Shown here piece by piece: positions 61,124 through 64,000 of a stretch of DNA of 64,000 nt. The stretch covers positions 1 to 64,000 of the forward strand of contig JAFXQT010000050.1 in the NCBI GenBank assembly GCA_017526905.1, in the 5' to 3' direction. Position 1 is the first letter of the stretch; each line of letters begins with the position of its first letter. The stretch is from Bacteroidaceae bacterium. Its GTDB lineage: Bacteria; Bacteroidota; Bacteroidia; Bacteroidales; Bacteroidaceae. The position numbers and the translations under genes were made by a program. The notes beneath the pieces were generated by a model that was not told the DNA's origin, ran no database searches, and saw only the letters and a program-made list of their open reading frames with translations.

Positions 61124-63661
61124 ATGGAAACCTCACATACCTACCCACAGCCCGAGCGGCCGGATGCGAAACGGAAGCCATCCGTGTGGCAACGCTTCGG
61201 GCGGCTGATACGCCACTTCTATGGCGGCCCATGGTACAAGCGCATTATCGTTTGGCTGATCACCTTCGTGGTGTGCTTCATCCTGCTGCTGGGTGCCGTC
61301 GATTGCAATTTCCTCTATCTCTTCGGCAAGTCGCCGGGGTTTGCCGACATCAAGAACCCCACGACCCACGAAGCCAGTGAGATCTACAGCGCCGACAGCG
61401 TACTCATCGGCCGCTTCTTCAACGAGAACCGCACACCGGTGACCTACGAGGAGATAAGCGACCGCATTGTGCGCACGCTGATTGCCACGGAGGACGAGCG
61501 CTTCTACCACCACAGGGGCATCGACTTCAAAGGGCTCTTTGCCGCCGGCAAGGACATCCTGCGCGGCCATGCACGCGGCGCCAGCACCATCACCCAACAG
61601 CTGGCCAAAAACCTGTTCCGCGTGCGCACCCAATACAGCACGGGCTTGTGCGGCCACATACCCGGCGTGAAACTGCTGGTGATGAAGGCCAAGGAATGGA
61701 TCGTGGCCCTGAAACTGGAAATGGTCTATTCGAAAGAAGAAATCCTGACCATGTACTTCAACACGGTGGATTTCGGCTCCAACTCGTTCGGCATCAAAAC
61801 CGCCGCACGCACTTACTTTGGCACCACACCGGACAAACTGACCTACGAGCAGGCTGCCACCCTGGTGGGACTGCTCAAGGCAACCAGCGCCTACAACCCA
61901 CGCCTAAACCCCGACAACTCCACCCAACGGCGCAACGTGGTGCTGCAGAACCTGTACGAACACGGCGGGCTCATCATAAACGGGATGCATGCCACACCGG
62001 CCCAGTTGGACTCGCTGAAGGCGCTGCCCGTGGTGTGTGTGGAACGGGTAGAGGAAAGCAGCTATGACGGCGAAGCACCCTATTTCCGCAGCACGCTTCA
62101 GGACTACATCGACATGCTGTGCGACCGAGGGCTCATCAGCGGAGCCGACAGCAACAACCACTTGGACCTCTATGCCGACGGGCTGAAGATATACACCACC
62201 ATCGACACACGCATGCAGAAATACGCCGAAGAAGCAGCTCTGGAGCAGATGAAGATTATCCAGCAACGCTTCGACCAGCACTGGCGTGGCCAGAACCCGT
62301 GGCAAGACGAGCACCACCACGAGATTCCGAACTTCATCGAGGACCTGGCCAAGAAAACATCCTACTACAAGTTGCTGGCCAAACGCTTTGGCGAACAGAC
62401 CGACAGCATAGACTCGTGCATGAACGTGCCACATTTGGTGCGTGTGTTCACCTACGACGGTCCGGAGGAACGTATCATGAGCACCATGGACAGCATCCGC
62501 TACATGGTCAGTTTCATGCACTGTGGCTTTGTGGCCATCGAACCCGACACACGCCACGTCAAGGCCTGGGTGGGCGACATCGACTTTGATGCCTGGAAAT
62601 ATGACAAGGTCACCGCCATGCGTCAGCCAGGCTCCACCTTCAAGCTCTTCGTCTATACCGAAGCCATGAACCAGGGCCTGACACCTTGCGACCGCCGCAA
62701 GGACGAGTGGAAAGCCTACCCCGACACCATCAACGGCGAGCCTACGCAATGGATACCGAGCAACGCCAACGGCCGCTTCAGCGGAGCCAACCTGCCGCTG
62801 AAGAGCGCTTTTGCACAAAGCATCAACTCGGTGGCCGTGAAACTGGGCTACGAGGTGGGCATCCCGAACGTGGCACGCACGGCCCACGCCATGGGCATCG
62901 AGTCGCCACTGCATGAGACCCCATCGCTCAGCCTGGGCAGCAGCGACGTGAACTTGCTGGAGCTGGTCAATGCCTACGGCACGGTGGTGGCCGACGGAAA
63001 GTACAATATGCCTATCATGGTGACGCGCATCCTGGACGGCGACGGCAATATCATCTACGATGCCAAGCTGCAGGAAGAACAAGCCATTCCTTACCGCTCG
63101 GCCTTCCTGATGCAGAAGATGCTGTGCGCAGGAATGAGCGAGCGCGGCGCAACCACGGCTGCGCTATGGGAATACATACACCCTGTGGCAAACCACGCTG
63201 ACTTCGGCGGCAAGACGGGAACATCAAACAACCACTCGGATGCCTGGTTCGTTGGCGTGACGCCGCGCCTGGTGGGCGGCGCCTGGGTGGGCGGCGAGTA
63301 CCGCAGCATACACTTCCGCACCGGGCAGCTGGGCCAGGGCAGCCGCACCGCACTGCCCATCTTTGGACGCTTCATGGCCAAAGTGCTGAAAGATGACCGC
63401 TTTGCAAAGTACCGCGCCAAGTTCAACAGCAAGCCAAAAGAAGAGATCGACCGCGATTGCTACGAGTGCTCGGGCTACTATGTGGCACAACGCGACTCTA
63501 CCGACATAGATGACGAAGGCGAAGACGAAATGGGTGAGGAAGCAACCGGCACGGAAACCGAGGCCACGACAACTGGCAGCGAGCCCGCACCAACTCCGGC
63601 CACGGCAACGCCCCCTGCCACGCCGGCAGAGCCGACGGGCACCCCGGCAGTACAGCCATAG
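61124..63661 (+). CDS. class A penicillin-binding protein (PBP1a type)
   Basis: Bifunctional peptidoglycan glycosyltransferase and transpeptidase, 845 aa. Inner-membrane anchor near residues 43-63 (RIIVWLITFVVCFILLLGAV). Glycosyltransferase 51 motifs: TEDERFYHHRGIDFKG and STITQQLAKNLFR. Transpeptidase motifs: SxxK as GSTFKLFVYTE, SxN as QSINSVAVKLG and KTGTSNNHSDAW. The C-terminal tail of about 45 residues is rich in Thr, Pro and Ala. The ATG at 61124 is chosen since the open frame from 61094 would start inside the promoter. Confidence 0.95.
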   Translation: METSHTYPQPERPDAKRKPSVWQRFGRLIRHFYGGPWYKRIIVWLITFVVCFILLLGAVDCNFLYLFGKSPGFADIKNPTTHEASEIYSADSVLIGRFFNENRTPVTYEEISDRIVRTLIATEDERFYHHRGIDFKGLFAAGKDILRGHARGASTITQQLAKNLFRVRTQYSTGLCGHIPGVKLLVMKAKEWIVALKLEMVYSKEEILTMYFNTVDFGSNSFGIKTAARTYFGTTPDKLTYEQAATLVGLLKATSAYNPRLNPDNSTQRRNVVLQNLYEHGGLIINGMHATPAQLDSLKALPVVCVERVEESSYDGEAPYFRSTLQDYIDMLCDRGLISGADSNNHLDLYADGLKIYTTIDTRMQKYAEEAALEQMKIIQQRFDQHWRGQNPWQDEHHHEIPNFIEDLAKKTSYYKLLAKRFGEQTDSIDSCMNVPHLVRVFTYDGPEERIMSTMDSIRYMVSFMHCGFVAIEPDTRHVKAWVGDIDFDAWKYDKVTAMRQPGSTFKLFVYTEAMNQGLTPCDRRKDEWKAYPDTINGEPTQWIPSNANGRFSGANLPLKSAFAQSINSVAVKLGYEVGIPNVARTAHAMGIESPLHETPSLSLGSSDVNLLELVNAYGTVVADGKYNMPIMVTRILDGDGNIIYDAKLQEEQAIPYRSAFLMQKMLCAGMSERGATTAALWEYIHPVANHADFGGKTGTSNNHSDAWFVGVTPRLVGGAWVGGEYRSIHFRTGQLGQGSRTALPIFGRFMAKVLKDDRFAKYRAKFNSKPKEEIDRDCYECSGYYVAQRDSTDIDDEGEDEMGEEATGTETEATTTGSEPAPTPATATPPATPAEPTGTPAVQP

Positions 63662-63795
63662 GAACCGCACGACACACAGCATGTTAAACTACGTTAATTA
63701 AGCATGGCTGATAACGCACACCTCAACCTAAAGCACTACATTTGAAAACTGAATACGTTACACATATCCACTAACAACACCTAACTTCTGACATA

Positions 63796-64000
63796 ATGAA
63801 CACACGCATCCTAACCTGCATGGCGGCCTTGTTCATGGCCACAGGCCTGCTTCAAGCTAAAAAAGACCAAGGCGCCTACCTCTTTGCCTACTTCACCGGC
63901 AACGCTCCCGAAAAGGAACAAATATGCTATGCCATCTCTGACGATGGGTGGAACTACACACCCCTGAACGACGGCAACCCCATCATCAGTTCGAAGGACA
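63796..64000 (+). CDS. GH43-like glycoside hydrolase (partial, continues beyond window)
   Basis: The first 68 codons of an exported protein. Signal peptide MNTRILTCMAALFMATGLLQA, then AYLFAYFTGNAPEKEQICYA and ISDDGWNYTPLNDGNPII, the opening blade of a five-bladed propeller as in GH43/GH117-type arabinosidases and xylosidases. A TACATTTG box lies at 63737-63744. Substrate cannot be judged from this fragment. Confidence 0.7.
   Translation, partial: MNTRILTCMAALFMATGLLQAKKDQGAYLFAYFTGNAPEKEQICYAISDDGWNYTPLNDGNPIISSKD

Noticed and set aside
1..64000. tRNA or rRNA genes, prophage, integrative element
   Set aside because: No cloverleaf with CCA-adjacent T-loop, rRNA stretch, integrase, transposase or phage structural gene was recognised by eye; a tRNAscan/Infernal run would settle the RNA part.

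Overview
The window looks like a chromosomal segment of a fairly GC-rich member of the Bacteroidales. The signs are: type B L31, the Bacteroidetes -33/-7 promoter pattern (TTTG ... TAnnTTTG) with no consistent Shine-Dalgarno sequences, lipoproteins and TonB-dependent receptors, DUF3256/DUF5689/DUF5715/DUF4153 families, C-terminal sorting-like tails ending in NGKKV-type motifs, the prfA/pyrF and lpxD-lpxC-lpxA-miaA gene neighbourhoods, and a two-domain KS-type polyene cluster. Prevotellaceae is a plausible family but this is only a guess. No tRNA, rRNA, CRISPR array, transposase or phage gene was found.

Region 1 (1-9.2 kb) starts with a truncated class II fructose-bisphosphate aldolase. It is followed by what looks like a nucleic-acid degradation and uptake locus: a secreted endonuclease/exonuclease/phosphatase-fold enzyme (minus strand), then on the plus strand a TonB-dependent receptor, a DUF5689 lipoprotein, a lipoprotein with four tandem OB-like repeats and a NUC1-type (DRGH family) nuclease lipoprotein. 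Ribosomal protein L31 type B closes the region with a clear promoter and terminator. Region 2 (9.1-18.3 kb) has an unusual repeat-rich intergenic stretch, then minus-strand genes: an apparent operon of secreted endonuclease I - truA - EamA transporter - DUF3256, a large secreted multi-domain protein, a glycine-rich Spy/DUF4890-like protein and a DUF5715 peptidase-like protein.

Region 3 (18.4-28.7 kb, plus strand) is housekeeping: phoH, purC, menG/ubiE, aroE, a TPM/YgcG protein with LemA, purM, a PreA-like protein and prfA. purM carries two GC-rich palindromic elements inside its reading frame. Region 4 (28.9-55.5 kb) is a DUF4153 membrane protein and then a contiguous cluster of 24 genes transcribed in one direction from a good promoter at 31364-31394. 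It encodes a ketoreductase, three KS-type proteins (two with extra KS-like second halves), three acyl carrier proteins, three hotdog dehydratase/thioesterase proteins, acyltransferases, LolA, an MMPL exporter fused to an acyltransferase and a methyltransferase-like piece, a GT2, two CrtI-like FAD oxidoreductases, a radical SAM/B12 protein, an esterase and an acyl-activating ligase. This is an aryl polyene/flexirubin-type pigment-lipid cluster, but it has no visible ammonia lyase and no DarA/DarB, and has extra enzymes, so the product is probably a variant. It lies between prfA and pyrF, which are neighbours in related genomes as I recall them.

Region 5 (55.6-64 kb) is pyrF, lpxD-lpxC-lpxA, a pRiA4b ORF-3-like protein, miaA, a class A penicillin-binding protein and the start of a GH43-like glycosidase. 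lpxC lacks the C-terminal FabZ domain usual in this phylum.

A non-coding theme runs through the window: three intergenic arrays of short palindromes, unrelated in sequence but all with a fixed 22-23 bp period, and clusters of GTGATA/TATCAC motifs phased at 10-11 bp.
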